DNA of 64,000 bases from Paenibacillus sp. FSL W8-0186 (GTDB lineage: Bacteria; Bacillota; Bacilli; Paenibacillales; Paenibacillaceae): positions 3,651,001-3,715,000 of the forward strand of contig NZ_CP150207.1 in the NCBI RefSeq assembly GCF_037969765.1. Direction: 5' to 3'. Made by a program: the position numbers and the translations under genes. Below, piece after piece: positions 45,788 through 55,152 of the stretch. The notes below the pieces were generated by a model. That model saw only the letters and a list, made by a program, of their open reading frames with translations, made no database searches and had not been told where the DNA came from. Position 1 is the stretch's first letter; each line of letters begins with the position of its first letter.

Positions 45788-46879
45788 TTGAACAGACGTC
45801 TCATATCCTTCTGCTCCTCCTGCTTGCTGGCAGCGTCGCTAGTTATAGCTCTAGTCTTCCCGTTAAACCATGCCCGTGCATTCCCATTATCGGAAGAGGA
45901 GCAGGAGATTTTGGAGAAGAGCTTATCCATCGTAGAAATTGACCGGGAGATTGCCCGAGTTGAAATGAAGCAGCAAGACACGGAACGTTCAATGCTTAAC
46001 CTGTCCAAGGAGCTTGCCGGAAAAGAAGAGAAATTGCTGATCGCACAGGAACGCGCCGGCGCCCGGCTTAGAGCCTATTATATGGGGGAACGCGAGGATT
46101 TGCTTGCGGCTCTCCTGTCCGTAAACAGCTGGAAGGACTTCTTTACGGTACTAGATTACTACCAGTTGATCATGGAGCGGGATCGCGATGTGCTAACGGG
46201 CTACAGAAACGAGCTCGCCAAGCTGAACAAATCCCGGAAGCAGTTGGCGGCGATGGCCGATGAGCTGGCGCAAATGAAAGACGATCTGATGATGCAGCGT
46301 GAACGTGTGATAGAACTGCAGCGCAGCGTAGACGGAAAGCTTGGAGCGAGCGCCGATCCCGAGCACCTGAGGGCGATGATCGAAGAGCTTACGGCTTATT
46401 GGGAAAATGTAGGGTTGCATGAGGTGCGCCGCTACTTCAAGGCTCTCGCTTCGGCGATGATGGACTTTCAAGACTTTCTGAAGGATCATCAAGACAGCCT
46501 GGTCTCGGAAAACGGAGGATATGTCCTCGTTATTCGTGAAGAGGATTTGAACGCCTTCCTACGCGGCAAAAATGATCTGCTCAGCAATATGGCATTCCTT
46601 TTCGAAGAGGATAAAATTGTAGCTACGGGAAGCCGGGAAGGCCTTAATCTCCGGGTAGAAGGCCATTATACCGTGGAGGACGTTCCACAGAACGCCATCG
46701 TGTTCCATGTGGACCGGCTCGTCTTCAACGGTCTGGAGCTGCCGGACACAACGCGCCTAGAGCTGGAGAAAGATTTTGATCTCGGATTTTATCCGCAAAA
46801 AATAGTTCCCTTCGTGAAAGCCGTCGAAGCAGACATTCAGAAGGGAACCTTGACCGTCAAGCTGAAGCTCTCTCTTTAG
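45788..46879 (+). CDS. Secreted PcsB/CwlO-like coiled-coil protein without hydrolase domain
   Basis: Unnamed 363-residue protein, starting at a TTG after AAGGAGAGG. A signal peptide is predicted to be cut after ALVFPLNHARA (about residue 31). Residues 35-185 form a coiled coil with RLRAYYMGEREDLLAALLS and SWKDFFTVLDYYQLIMERD, strikingly like the coil region of CwlO/PcsB-type hydrolases that FtsEX activates. No NlpC/P60, CHAP or M23 domain follows. Instead residues 240-363 begin GGYVLVIREEDLNAFLRG and end in alternating beta-like text, reminiscent of DUF2140/TULIP-type lipid-binding proteins. The 3-prime end meets an inverted solute-binding gene 22 nt away. Function is unknown; roles as an FtsEX-type regulator or wall-membrane linker are inference. 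Confidence 0.7.
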   Translation: MNRRLISFCSSCLLAASLVIALVFPLNHARAFPLSEEEQEILEKSLSIVEIDREIARVEMKQQDTERSMLNLSKELAGKEEKLLIAQERAGARLRAYYMGEREDLLAALLSVNSWKDFFTVLDYYQLIMERDRDVLTGYRNELAKLNKSRKQLAAMADELAQMKDDLMMQRERVIELQRSVDGKLGASADPEHLRAMIEELTAYWENVGLHEVRRYFKALASAMMDFQDFLKDHQDSLVSENGGYVLVIREEDLNAFLRGKNDLLSNMAFLFEEDKIVATGSREGLNLRVEGHYTVEDVPQNAIVFHVDRLVFNGLELPDTTRLELEKDFDLGFYPQKIVPFVKAVEADIQKGTLTVKLKLSL

Positions 46880-46901
46880 AGGGCTTCTTGCTTGCGCTTA
46901 T

Positions 46902-48170
46902 TTATTTGTCGCGCCCAATCTGTGTGATTTCCTTGCCGTATTGCTCGAGGGTGAGCCGGCTGTTCATAAAGTTCGTCGTCAGGCGGGCAAACTGCTCCAT
47001 TTGCTCGGGGAGAAGGCTGCCAACGGGCAATGCGTCCGGCTTGCTTCCCACCAGCGAGGCCGGAACCCATGCCGGTATTTTATTTCTTTCAAATTCAAAA
47101 TACAACGATTTAAGGACAGGCAGATGCCCTGTAATTTCATGCCACTCCCGCTGCCTGCCGGCTCCGGTCATTTCCTCGATCCACGCTCCAGCAGCTTCGG
47201 CATTTGGGCTCTTAGAGGAAACTACGAAGCTGCGCCCGTAGCTCCACATCGTGGTGCCCGTATTCTCCGAATCGGGTATGAATGCCTCCATTCGCGGATG
47301 CTGCCCGTCTCTGATCAGCGATGCACGCGTAAGGCAAATCGCCACCTCGCCATCATAAATGCGCTTCCAAACGTTTGACGCAGATTGGGCTTCCGTATCA
47401 TAACGAAGCAGATAAGGGCGAAGTTCTTCGAGGTACCGAATGCCTCGCTGCATCCCTTCCGACATTTCAAACGGCGGGCTTCCTCCCGCCGCATTCCCGC
47501 CAAACTGCCAAAGCAAGGTTAGAGCCGCGTAAGGTTCGCTAATATCCACCGCTAAAAGACTTGGGATGCGGCTCTGTTTCTTGAATGAGGATAAAAGCTT
47601 CTCCCAGTCGTCGGCCGATTGCGGAGGATGATCCAGCCCTAATTCCTTGATTAATGCGGGATTGTATGCGAATACATAAGGATCGGTATCAAAGGGGACC
47701 CCCCATAAGTAGCCATTCCATTCATTCTGGCCCAATGTTACGCTTAGTACCTCTCCTGATAAAGGGCTGAAGTAGTAGCGCTCAGCAGGCAGCAGATACC
47801 CGCTGGACGCGAATTTCCGTATCCAGTCATTGTCCAGCAGCAGGACATCCGGAGATTCCCCCAATTCGAACTGCTGCAGTAAGTCGCGGTACGATTCACC
47901 GGATGGCAAATTCACCAGCTCTACCTGATCCGCAAACTGATTCATATATTCATAGTTCCATTGCTGCAGACGCAGAAATTCTCCTTCATTCATCTGTACA
48001 GCAACCCGAAAATGCCCCGGCTCCTGAACCTCTTTGGGGTTCGGAAGAGATACGGGCTCAGGAATGATGCCTTCCTCATTGCGAATAAGAGTCGACTGCT
48101 TACTTGGAGACAAGTTAATTAAAGCAAGTAAAAGGATCGCAAAAAGCACCCAATAATTTCTACGCTTCAC
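46902..48170 (-). CDS. Orphan extracellular solute-binding protein, no lipobox
   Basis: A 422-residue SBP_bac_1-like protein, as used by sugar ABC importers. It has a hydrophobic N-terminal segment (about residues 5-21) but no Cys for lipidation, so it may be a signal-anchored or secreted form. Core features include SPDVLLLDNDWIRKFASSGYLLP, GVPFDTDPYVFAYNPALIKELGL, and IYDGEVAICLTRAS. The GTG at 48170 has AGGAA 6 nt upstream; the ATG at 48215 lies farther back. No permease or ATPase gene is near, so its partner and ligand are unknown. Confidence 0.75.
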   Translation of the reverse strand: MKRRNYWVLFAILLLALINLSPSKQSTLIRNEEGIIPEPVSLPNPKEVQEPGHFRVAVQMNEGEFLRLQQWNYEYMNQFADQVELVNLPSGESYRDLLQQFELGESPDVLLLDNDWIRKFASSGYLLPAERYYFSPLSGEVLSVTLGQNEWNGYLWGVPFDTDPYVFAYNPALIKELGLDHPPQSADDWEKLLSSFKKQSRIPSLLAVDISEPYAALTLLWQFGGNAAGGSPPFEMSEGMQRGIRYLEELRPYLLRYDTEAQSASNVWKRIYDGEVAICLTRASLIRDGQHPRMEAFIPDSENTGTTMWSYGRSFVVSSKSPNAEAAGAWIEEMTGAGRQREWHEITGHLPVLKSLYFEFERNKIPAWVPASLVGSKPDALPVGSLLPEQMEQFARLTTNFMNSRLTLEQYGKEITQIGRDK

Positions 48171-48266
48171 ACCTGTTCTTCCTCTCTGGCGTTCCGATCG
48201 CCGTCCGACATCCAATCAACCCTTATTGTAACAAATTACCTCATACTTTGTCCCCTACAAAACATG

Positions 48267-48297
48267 GCAAAAACCGCCGAAGCTAAGTCCGGCGGCT
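48267..48297 (-). terminator. Terminator after ylaK-type gene
   Basis: CCGCCG pairs with CGGCGG around a 10-nt loop and is followed by TTTTTG on the minus strand. Confidence 0.8.
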
Positions 48298-48332
48298 CAT
48301 TTTTAGATATTTATTCTCAGGAATATGCAAAA

Positions 48333-49664
48333 TTACAGCAAATCTGCAGCGGCCTGAGCCAATTTGGATCGTTCCCCTTTTTCCAAGGTGATATGGCCGC
48401 TCAAGCTTTGTTCTTTGAAGCGTTCCACCAGATAAGTCAGACCATTGCTGGCGGAATCCAGATAGGGATGGTCGATTTGCTCAGGGTCACCAAGCAGTAC
48501 AATTTTACTACCTTCTCCGACCCGCGACACGATGGTTTTCACCTCATGACGCGTCAAATTCTGGGCTTCATCCACAATAATGAACTGTCCTGGAATGGAG
48601 CGGCCTCGTATATAAGTCAGCGCCTCAACCTGTATGCTCCCGAGACCCATGAGGATCTTATCGATATCCCCTGATTTCTTCGTATCAAACAAATACTCCA
48701 GGTTATCATAAATAGGCTGCATCCATGGCCGAAGCTTCTCTTCTTTCTCTCCAGGCAGGTATCCGATATCCTTCCCCATCGGAACGACGGGACGGGCAAT
48801 CAACAATTTCTTATATTTATGCTCATCCTCTACCTTCAGTAATCCGGCAGCCAAAGCAAGCAAGGTCTTTCCGGTGCCGGCTTTACCTGTAATAGTCACA
48901 AGCGGGATTTCGTCATTTAACAGCAGCTCAAGGGCCATCCGCTGCTGGGCATTGCGCGCGCTGATCCCCCAGACAGGTTCATTGCTGAGAAATAGCGGAG
49001 CAAGCTTTAGGCTATCCTCGCTAACCTTAAGCAGAGCTGATTTTCCACTGCCCATTTCATCCTTCAGGATAACGAATTCGTGTGGATACAGCGGATAGGT
49101 TAGTCCCAGCGGCTTGATGGGCAGAGAGCGGTAGGAATAAAACTCGTCAATTACGCCGGGATGTACTTTGACGGTGGAGTATCCGGCATACAGCTCGCTT
49201 GGGCCCGCTGTACGGTCGGAGAGGTAATCCTGGGCTGTTAGACCAAGTACGTCAGCCTTAATGCGGACAAGGACATCTTTGCTTACCAGCACGACTGTTT
49301 TAGAGGAGCCGAGCTCGGCTTCCTCGAGGTGGTAGTTAAGCGCGACAGCCAGAATCCGGTTATCGTTCGATATATCCCCGAACATCTCCTGTACTTTGGC
49401 GAAGCTGCGGTGGTTTAGCTCCACCTTCACCGTTCCGCCATTATGCAGCTTTACCCCGTCGTGGAGATGTCCTGTTTCGCGAAGTCCGTCAAGCAGCCTG
49501 GAGACTCCCCGTGCATTTCGGCCCAGTTCGTCAGCGTTCCTCTTCTTGGAGTCGATTTCCTCCAAGACGATGGCCGGAATGACGACCTCATGTTCCTCGA
49601 AGGCAAAAATCGCATTGGGATCATGCAGCAATACATTCGTATCCAATACAAATATCTTTTTCAC
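48333..49664 (-). CDS. ylaK: PhoH-family PIN/ATPase protein (YlaK)
   Basis: A 443-residue PIN-PhoH2 protein. Residues 1-130 form a PIN nuclease domain (FVLDTNVLLHDPNAI, with VLEEIDSKKR). The PhoH ATPase (about residues 235-440) has Walker A TGKAGTGKT, Walker B FIIVDEAQN and the arginine motif VSRVGEGSKIVLLGDPEQID. PIN-PhoH proteins of mycobacteria unwind and cleave RNA; the same may hold here. The GTG at 49664 has GGAGGGG 6 nt upstream. In B. subtilis ylaJ-ylaK-ylaL are clustered; here ylaJ is divergent. Confidence 0.92.
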   Translation of the reverse strand: MKKIFVLDTNVLLHDPNAIFAFEEHEVVIPAIVLEEIDSKKRNADELGRNARGVSRLLDGLRETGHLHDGVKLHNGGTVKVELNHRSFAKVQEMFGDISNDNRILAVALNYHLEEAELGSSKTVVLVSKDVLVRIKADVLGLTAQDYLSDRTAGPSELYAGYSTVKVHPGVIDEFYSYRSLPIKPLGLTYPLYPHEFVILKDEMGSGKSALLKVSEDSLKLAPLFLSNEPVWGISARNAQQRMALELLLNDEIPLVTITGKAGTGKTLLALAAGLLKVEDEHKYKKLLIARPVVPMGKDIGYLPGEKEEKLRPWMQPIYDNLEYLFDTKKSGDIDKILMGLGSIQVEALTYIRGRSIPGQFIIVDEAQNLTRHEVKTIVSRVGEGSKIVLLGDPEQIDHPYLDSASNGLTYLVERFKEQSLSGHITLEKGERSKLAQAAADLL

Positions 49665-49773
49665 AGTTATCCCCTCCACCGCTTGTCATTGCAGCCTATT
49701 TCATTTACATACATATTTCTTCCCGCTAGCGGGAAGCTTAAAGACAGACATTATTCCCGAAAGGACGATTAAC

Positions 49774-50427
49774 ATGCGAATATGGCTGTGTTTGTTACTG
49801 ACGGCTATTCTTCTTGCAGGCTGTAATACAGCATCACAAAAGGCATCACCCTCTCCCCAAGGTCAACCTAACAACAACCCGCGGGCTCAAAGCACCGCAC
49901 CAGGCAATAAACCGGCGGCTCAAAACGCCGGCAACCAAAATCAAATTAATAAGCAAGCCCATCTGGAACAGCTCGTTAAGCGGGTGCCCGGTGTAAAGGG
50001 AGCTCACTGTGTTGTTTTGGGCAATACAGCCGTAGTCGGCATCGATGTCGACGGCAAGCTGGAAAGAGCCCGCGTGGGTAATATCAAGTACACTGTTGCC
50101 GAGGCTCTGAGTAAGGATCCGCATGGAGCCGGTGCGATTGTCACCGCAGATGTTGATTTGAACAACCGCCTTGCAGAAATCGGCTCCAAGATCAGGCAAG
50201 GACACCCTGTTTCCGGGTTTGCAACGGAGTTAGCCGATATTATCGGTCGAATCATGCCGCAAATGCCGAGGGATACCGTACCGAGAACCGAAAACGGTAT
50301 CCAAGGCCGCAAGCCAGGGGCTTCGGTAAACCAGCCTTCCACGCAAAGCCATACCTATAAATCCAAAGCAAACCAGAACAAACAGAGAAATAACAACATG
50401 CAAATGGCTCCGCAAGGAAATCGATAG
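49774..50427 (+). CDS. ylaJ: YhcN/YlaJ-family sporulation lipoprotein
   Basis: A 217-residue lipoprotein of the YhcN/YlaJ family (Pfam Spore_YhcN_YlaJ). The signal peptide ends LLAGC, followed by an Asn/Gln/Pro-rich linker, then a conserved domain (about residues 68-155) with VKRVPGVKGAHCVVLGNTAVVGIDV and IGSKIRQGHPVSGFATELADIIGRI, and a basic low-complexity tail. Family members occur in the spore envelope; their role in germination or outgrowth is not settled. AAAGGA lies 8 nt before the ATG. A much longer open frame upstream lies opposite the ylaK-type gene and is not used. Confidence 0.88.
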   Translation: MRIWLCLLLTAILLAGCNTASQKASPSPQGQPNNNPRAQSTAPGNKPAAQNAGNQNQINKQAHLEQLVKRVPGVKGAHCVVLGNTAVVGIDVDGKLERARVGNIKYTVAEALSKDPHGAGAIVTADVDLNNRLAEIGSKIRQGHPVSGFATELADIIGRIMPQMPRDTVPRTENGIQGRKPGASVNQPSTQSHTYKSKANQNKQRNNNMQMAPQGNR

Positions 50428-50440
50428 TTAGATGAGAACG

Positions 50441-50479
50441 AAAAAAAGCCCGGCGAAAAACAATTCGCTAGGCTTTTTT
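50441..50479. terminator. Bidirectional terminator between ylaJ and ylaL
   Basis: A 12-bp imperfect stem (AAGCCCGGCGAA with TTCGCTAGGCTT) is flanked by an A-run on the left and a T-run on the right, so it works on both strands between the convergent genes. Confidence 0.9.
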
Positions 50480-50920
50480 CATGGCTTCAAACACTTGCGC
50501 GTCCAGCATGTCCGCTGCACGCCGATCATAAACTTTATTGTACACGGGAGCAGCAACAAGCTGAGCTCCATAGAACAGAGCATTGCGAACCGCCTCGATA
50601 TGCACGTCGAAGCAGCACATCTTGAAAGGAACCATTTCAAGCGGGTCTTGAGCTACGGCCGCTCTGCCGTTAATGGCATAGATTGTCCCTTCGCCAAAGA
50701 CGGTAATCGTTACCTTCGGGTGAGCCTTGATATTGGCGACCAGCCGCGAACGATGGTCAAGAGCAAGGCGAAGCGTGGAATAATCCAGCGCATAGACCCA
50801 GGAAATCGCGCTTGAAGTCGGCCCGCCGGACTCGATATCGACGGTGCTCAATAATACAAACATCTCGGACTGGAAAGCAGTATATAAAGGTTCGGATAAC
50901 TGCGTAACGATATCAGACAT
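50468..50920 (-). CDS. ylaL: YlaL-like pyridoxamine-phosphate-oxidase-fold protein
   Basis: A 150-residue protein with the flavin-reductase split-barrel fold of PNPOx-like proteins (residues 10-100; SEMFVLLSTVDIESGGPTSSAISWVYALD). It lacks the residues expected of a true PNP oxidase as far as I can judge, so its substrate is unknown. Its place beside ylaJ/ylaK suggests YlaL of B. subtilis. The stop lies inside the shared terminator stem. Confidence 0.7.
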   Translation of the reverse strand: MSDIVTQLSEPLYTAFQSEMFVLLSTVDIESGGPTSSAISWVYALDYSTLRLALDHRSRLVANIKAHPKVTITVFGEGTIYAINGRAAVAQDPLEMVPFKMCCFDVHIEAVRNALFYGAQLVAAPVYNKVYDRRAADMLDAQVFEAMKKA

Positions 50921-50990
50921 GAACCAGCCCTCCTATACAATCCTTCTATATGATTGTATTATAGCATGCTGCAAAACTTGCCTTCAATCA

Positions 50991-52079
50991 TCAGTTGCCT
51001 GCCACCGCGGCCTCCGCATCCCCGGTCTCACCGACTGCCGGCCTGTTGCCCGAGAGCTCATCCTTCAGAGCCTGCTTAGCCTGCTCAAACTCGTCCTTGT
51101 TCAAATAAACGTATGGGCTCTTCCATTGGCCGGTGACCGGCATGAACGCCACATTTTCCTTGGATATGTTCCAATAGGCTGAGATGATGTTCTTCATTTG
51201 TTGGGATTCCAGATCCGTCTCCATATTCTTGCCGACCGACTGGATCACCTTCCCGGCACCAAGCACACCGTCAAGCGATTTAGCCTGATCGATGAGGGCA
51301 TGCAGCACTTCATTCTGGCGGCGGTTGCGGTCAAAGTCATCGGAAGCCTTCGTTCTTGGACTGCAGTTAGATTTGCGGTACCTGACGTAGCCGAGCGCAT
51401 CCTCTCCTGATAAATGCTGCTGTCCCTTCTTCAGGTTGATGTTCGTATTATCCGCACGGTCGCGGTAGCACATATCCGCATCAACATTGATATCGACGCC
51501 GCCAAGCGCATCCACAACATCACGGAAGCCCTGGAAATTCAATACGGTGACGTAATCGATGTCCAGATCGAAATATTTGCTCATCATCGTTTTCATCTCA
51601 TATTTGGCTGTAATTCCTGACTTCTTCTCCTGGACCAGAAAATTCGGATAATAAGCATTCAGTTTGTCAGGCTTGTATCCCTTAAGCTCCAGCAGCGTAT
51701 CACGCGGCAGCGATACTACGGTAGCCGATTTTGTGTCGGGATTCATGGCGATGACCATCATCACGTCGGTAAGATGCGTCTTCGTCTCCGGACGGTAGTC
51801 CGTCCCCAAAAGCAGCATCGTCAGTGGTTTGACTTTGGCCGACTGCTGCGGCGCAACCTTCTCATCGGTTCCGGTCTCCTCAATGACCTGATCGATCGTG
51901 ACGGACAAATAGCCGATGTACACGCCTACGCCGAGTGCCAGTACAATCATCAAGGTGAGCAGCGTTCGCAGAAATATCTGGAAGCCGCTGGCTTTCTTTT
52001 TCTTCTTGCGAGAGCCTTTTTTAGGTGACTTTCTATGGCTTTGCTCCCGAGGAGGCAGGCCACTACGTGTAGAACTCAT
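50991..52079 (-). CDS. LytR-CpsA-Psr (LCP) family wall polymer ligase
   Basis: LCP proteins attach teichoic acids or other anionic glycopolymers to peptidoglycan. The 362-residue protein has a very basic cytoplasmic tail (residues 1-30, KKGSRKKKKK), one transmembrane segment (about 35-57), and an LCP domain (about 85-245) with LLLGTDYRPETKTHLTDVMMV, SLPRDTLLEL, and DALGGVDINVD, where the conserved Arg/Asp bind polyprenyl pyrophosphate. It lies downstream of ylaH with an ABC-free spacer. The target polymer cannot be read from sequence. Confidence 0.92.
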   Translation of the reverse strand: MSSTRSGLPPREQSHRKSPKKGSRKKKKKASGFQIFLRTLLTLMIVLALGVGVYIGYLSVTIDQVIEETGTDEKVAPQQSAKVKPLTMLLLGTDYRPETKTHLTDVMMVIAMNPDTKSATVVSLPRDTLLELKGYKPDKLNAYYPNFLVQEKKSGITAKYEMKTMMSKYFDLDIDYVTVLNFQGFRDVVDALGGVDINVDADMCYRDRADNTNINLKKGQQHLSGEDALGYVRYRKSNCSPRTKASDDFDRNRRQNEVLHALIDQAKSLDGVLGAGKVIQSVGKNMETDLESQQMKNIISAYWNISKENVAFMPVTGQWKSPYVYLNKDEFEQAKQALKDELSGNRPAVGETGDAEAAVAGN

Positions 52080-52181
52080 GGATTAAAACACCTTTTTCAT
52101 GTGAATTAGCAATTTGACCTACAATACTAAAAACGTATCTGCGCTTCAAATAGTTACAAGCCTACTCCCCGCTGCCGGTAA

Positions 52182-52499
52182 TTACGGAGCATTTCCTCCG
52201 TCTCCCTCCACAGCGGATGAGCCGTTCTTCTTGTTCCGGCGCCCCTCCACAAAATAGCGGATGCGCACCATGAGCATAAGAGCAACTGCTACGAGAAGAC
52301 ACTGGATGATCGGCAGCTTGTCGATTTGAAAAATGAGCAGCATGAAAGAGCCGATCGCCATCAACACGTACAAGATGACTTCTTTCCATAAGGGCAGCTT
52401 CTGCTGGGCCCGAAACACCTTATTGTACACGAAAGTAACCAATACAAAAATGAGAATATACGCGATCACCGGGTGATCGGCAAACCATTGTTGCAACAC
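52182..52499 (-). CDS. ylaH: YlaH-like membrane protein
   Basis: A 105-residue protein with three hydrophobic segments and an N-terminus starting LQQWFADHPVIAYILIFVLVTFVYNKVF, the YlaH-like family. The downstream tail RRNKKNGSS is basic. In B. subtilis ylaH follows typA (ylaG), as here. No function is known. Confidence 0.85.
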   Translation of the reverse strand: MLQQWFADHPVIAYILIFVLVTFVYNKVFRAQQKLPLWKEVILYVLMAIGSFMLLIFQIDKLPIIQCLLVAVALMLMVRIRYFVEGRRNKKNGSSAVEGDGGNAP

Positions 52500-52557
52500 A
52501 GTTCCCTCCTTCGAGGCAGTAGCATCGTTATAGTTTTCTTACAGCCTTACTTCACCA

Positions 52558-54399
52558 TTATAAGTTGGCTTCAGACATTTTGCGATGTTTTTCGGCACGC
52601 TCTCGTTCGCTCTTATTCAAAATTTTCTTCCGCAAGCGAATGTTTTTGGGAGTAATCTCGCAATATTCGTCGTCGTTGAGGTATTCCAGCGCCTGCTCCA
52701 GGGAGAAAATCCGTGGCGTCTTCATCTTCACCGTTTCTTCTTTCGTCGCCGAACGAACGTTAGTCAGCTGCTTCTCTTTGCAAATATTCACGACGATATC
52801 ATTGTCGCGGTTATGCTCTCCGACGATCATCCCTTCGTATATCTCCGAGCCGGGCTCGAGGAACAGCACGCCGCGATCTTCGATCGACAGAATGCCATAG
52901 GTGGTCGACACGCCATTTTCGCTGGAAACGAGAACGCCCTGATGACGTCCTCCGACTTGTCCGCCAACGAACGGTCCATAGCTGTCAAACGCATGGTTCA
53001 TGATGCCGTAACCTCGGGTGAGCGTGAGGAAATGCGTACCGTAACCGATCAGGCCCCGGGCAGGAATGAGGAACTCCAGGCGAACCTGTCCGTTGCCGCT
53101 ATTGATCATGTTGACCATTTCCGCTTTGCGCGAACCCAGACTTTCCATAACCGTTCCCATATGCTCCTCCGGTACATCGATAAGCAGGCGTTCGATCGGC
53201 TCCATCTTAACTCCGTCGATTTCCTTCACGATCACTTCCGGCTTGGATACCTGAAGCTCATATCCCTCGCGGCGCATATTCTCTATCAGTATGCCGAGAT
53301 GCAATTCTCCCCGTCCCGACACGATAAAGGCATCCGGGCTATCCGTCTCATCTACCCGGAGGGATACATCGGTCTCAAGTTCCTTCATCAGACGCTCCCG
53401 CAGCTTGCGGGAAGTAACCCATTTTCCTTCGCGGCCCGCAAACGGGCTATTGTTGACAAGGAAGGTCATCTGCAGAGTCGGCTCGTCGATTTTGAGCACC
53501 GGCAAGGCTTCCGGATGATTCGGGTCAGCGATCGTCTCGCCGATGTTGATATCTTTAATACCGGCAATCGCTACGATATCGCCTGCTCCGGCTTCATCGA
53601 TTTCGACGCGGTTAAGGCCCTTGAAGCCGAACAGCTTCTCGATCCGGGCGGATTTTTTGCCGCCTTCGCGCGTCATGACCGCAACCGGCTGGCCTTGACG
53701 GATGACCCCGCGGTTAACCCGGCCAATCGCGATACGTCCTAAATATTCGTTATAATCCATCAGCGTTACAAGGAATTGCAGCGGCTCTTCCACGTTCTCC
53801 GTCGGCGCCGGAATATGATCGATAATCGTATCATACAGCGCCTGCATATTGCTGTCCTGCTTCTCCGGATCCAAGCTGGAGGTGCCGTTCAAAGCGGATG
53901 CATACACGACGGGGAATTCCAGCTGTTCGTCATTGGCCTCAAGCTCGATGAACAAATCAAGCACCTCGTCGATGACTTCCGATGGGCGAGCGGCCGGACG
54001 GTCGATCTTATTCACGACAACAATCGGGGTAAGCTGATGCTCCAGCGCTTTGCTAAGCACGAATTTCGTCTGCGGCATGCAGCCTTCATAAGCGTCAACT
54101 ACGAGCAGAACACCGTCTACCATCTTCATAATCCGTTCCACTTCTCCGCCAAAGTCGGCGTGTCCCGGCGTATCGACGATATTGATCAAATAGTCTTTGT
54201 ACGTAATTGCCGTATTCTTCGCCAAAATTGTAATGCCGCGCTCACGCTCCAAATCATTGTTGTCCATGACGCGCTCTTGTACAGTTTCATTATCGCGGTA
54301 AATGCCGGACTGCTGAAGCAGCTTGTCGACAAGCGTTGTTTTGCCATGATCGACGTGAGCAATAATGGCTATATTGCGAATATTGTTTCTATCATGCAT
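52558..54399 (-). CDS. typA: Ribosome-associated GTPase TypA/BipA
   Basis: EF-G/LepA-like translational GTPase involved in stress and low-temperature ribosome assembly. The 613-residue protein has G1 [10 protein letters not shown] (residues 12-21), [12 protein letters not shown], and NKIDRPAAR, then domains II, III and the BipA-specific C-terminal domain ([18 protein letters not shown]). The ATG at 54399 has GGAG 7 nt upstream; a frame extending 22 codons farther lacks one. Confidence 0.96.
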   Translation of the reverse strand: MHDRNNIRNIAIIAHVDHGKTTLVDKLLQQSGIYRDNETVQERVMDNNDLERERGITILAKNTAITYKDYLINIVDTPGHADFGGEVERIMKMVDGVLLVVDAYEGCMPQTKFVLSKALEHQLTPIVVVNKIDRPAARPSEVIDEVLDLFIELEANDEQLEFPVVYASALNGTSSLDPEKQDSNMQALYDTIIDHIPAPTENVEEPLQFLVTLMDYNEYLGRIAIGRVNRGVIRQGQPVAVMTREGGKKSARIEKLFGFKGLNRVEIDEAGAGDIVAIAGIKDINIGETIADPNHPEALPVLKIDEPTLQMTFLVNNSPFAGREGKWVTSRKLRERLMKELETDVSLRVDETDSPDAFIVSGRGELHLGILIENMRREGYELQVSKPEVIVKEIDGVKMEPIERLLIDVPEEHMGTVMESLGSRKAEMVNMINSGNGQVRLEFLIPARGLIGYGTHFLTLTRGYGIMNHAFDSYGPFVGGQVGGRHQGVLVSSENGVSTTYGILSIEDRGVLFLEPGSEIYEGMIVGEHNRDNDIVVNICKEKQLTNVRSATKEETVKMKTPRIFSLEQALEYLNDDEYCEITPKNIRLRKKILNKSERERAEKHRKMSEANL

Positions 54400-54467
54400 A
54401 AGTTTTCTCCAAATCCTTTCATGTCTGCGTCTTTGCAGTAAATTGACATATACCGACTGGTCCACCC

Positions 54468-54499
54468 AAAGAAGCGCCGGACGAAAACTTCCGACGCTA
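54468..54499 (-). terminator. Hairpin terminator after LiaI-like gene
   Basis: AGCGTCGGA pairs with TCCGGCGCT (one G-U) around an 8-nt loop and is followed by TCTTTGGG, a weak T-tract, on the minus strand. Confidence 0.6.
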
Positions 54500-54555
54500 A
54501 TCTATCCTTAATATTATACGCAAAACCAGAATTAATTCAAGAACTTTCCAGAGAT

Positions 54556-55065
54556 CTACCAGATTCGGCGGCTATCCCCGCGGTTCACAATCAGCCAGAT
54601 CCCAGCAGCGATCATGATGATCGCCAGCAGATAAACAAAGGAAAAGGCGAACAGGCTCCAGCCCAGTAAGAAGATGGACGCAGCAGCGAGCACAATGGCC
54701 ATCAACAGCATACCGCTCTGACGCTGCGGTGAATACGCATAATACTCAAACAAGCCTACGGCAATGCCAAGTATAAATGCCGGCCATAATCTGTAGAACA
54801 GGAACGTCCAGCCCCCAATAATGCCTATAAAGAACAAAATGGAGTATATGACAAGAATCCCCGCGGGCAGCAGCAATTCGGCAGAAGCTCTTCTGGAGAT
54901 AACCCATATATGCAGCAGGATGCCGGGAACCAAGAGAATCAGCGGCCACAGCGCTTTTCCGAGAAAGCTGAATACTCCCCACTTCCCAAGCAAAATGATG
55001 ACTCCCGCAGCTAGGATCAGTATGCCGGTCATAAGCTTGTTGTTGTCGGACATTCTGTCACTCAC
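54556..55065 (-). CDS. LiaI/LiaF-like four-to-five-helix membrane protein
   Basis: A 169-residue hydrophobic protein with about six transmembrane segments. The first region, TGILILAAGVIILLGKWGVF, resembles the LiaI/LiaF-type transmembrane (DUF5668) domain, which occurs in envelope-stress proteins of Bacillales. There is no soluble domain. It sits upstream of typA. Function is unknown, and the family link is moderate. Confidence 0.6.
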   Translation of the reverse strand: MSDRMSDNNKLMTGILILAAGVIILLGKWGVFSFLGKALWPLILLVPGILLHIWVISRRASAELLLPAGILVIYSILFFIGIIGGWTFLFYRLWPAFILGIAVGLFEYYAYSPQRQSGMLLMAIVLAAASIFLLGWSLFAFSFVYLLAIIMIAAGIWLIVNRGDSRRIW

Positions 55066-55152
55066 CTTCCAATTGACAATTACGGACAGGACTACCCTTT
55101 TTGTGCCATCCTTATTCCAGTTTATATGAAGAAGAGCGAAAACGCTACTCCC

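Noticed and set aside
49396..49773. Upstream extension of the YhcN/YlaJ lipoprotein frame
   Set aside because: It runs opposite the ylaK-type gene; the lipobox and AAAGGA site fix the start at 49774.
52585..53742. A 385-codon open frame on the plus strand
   Set aside because: It is antisense to typA and has no recognisable domain.
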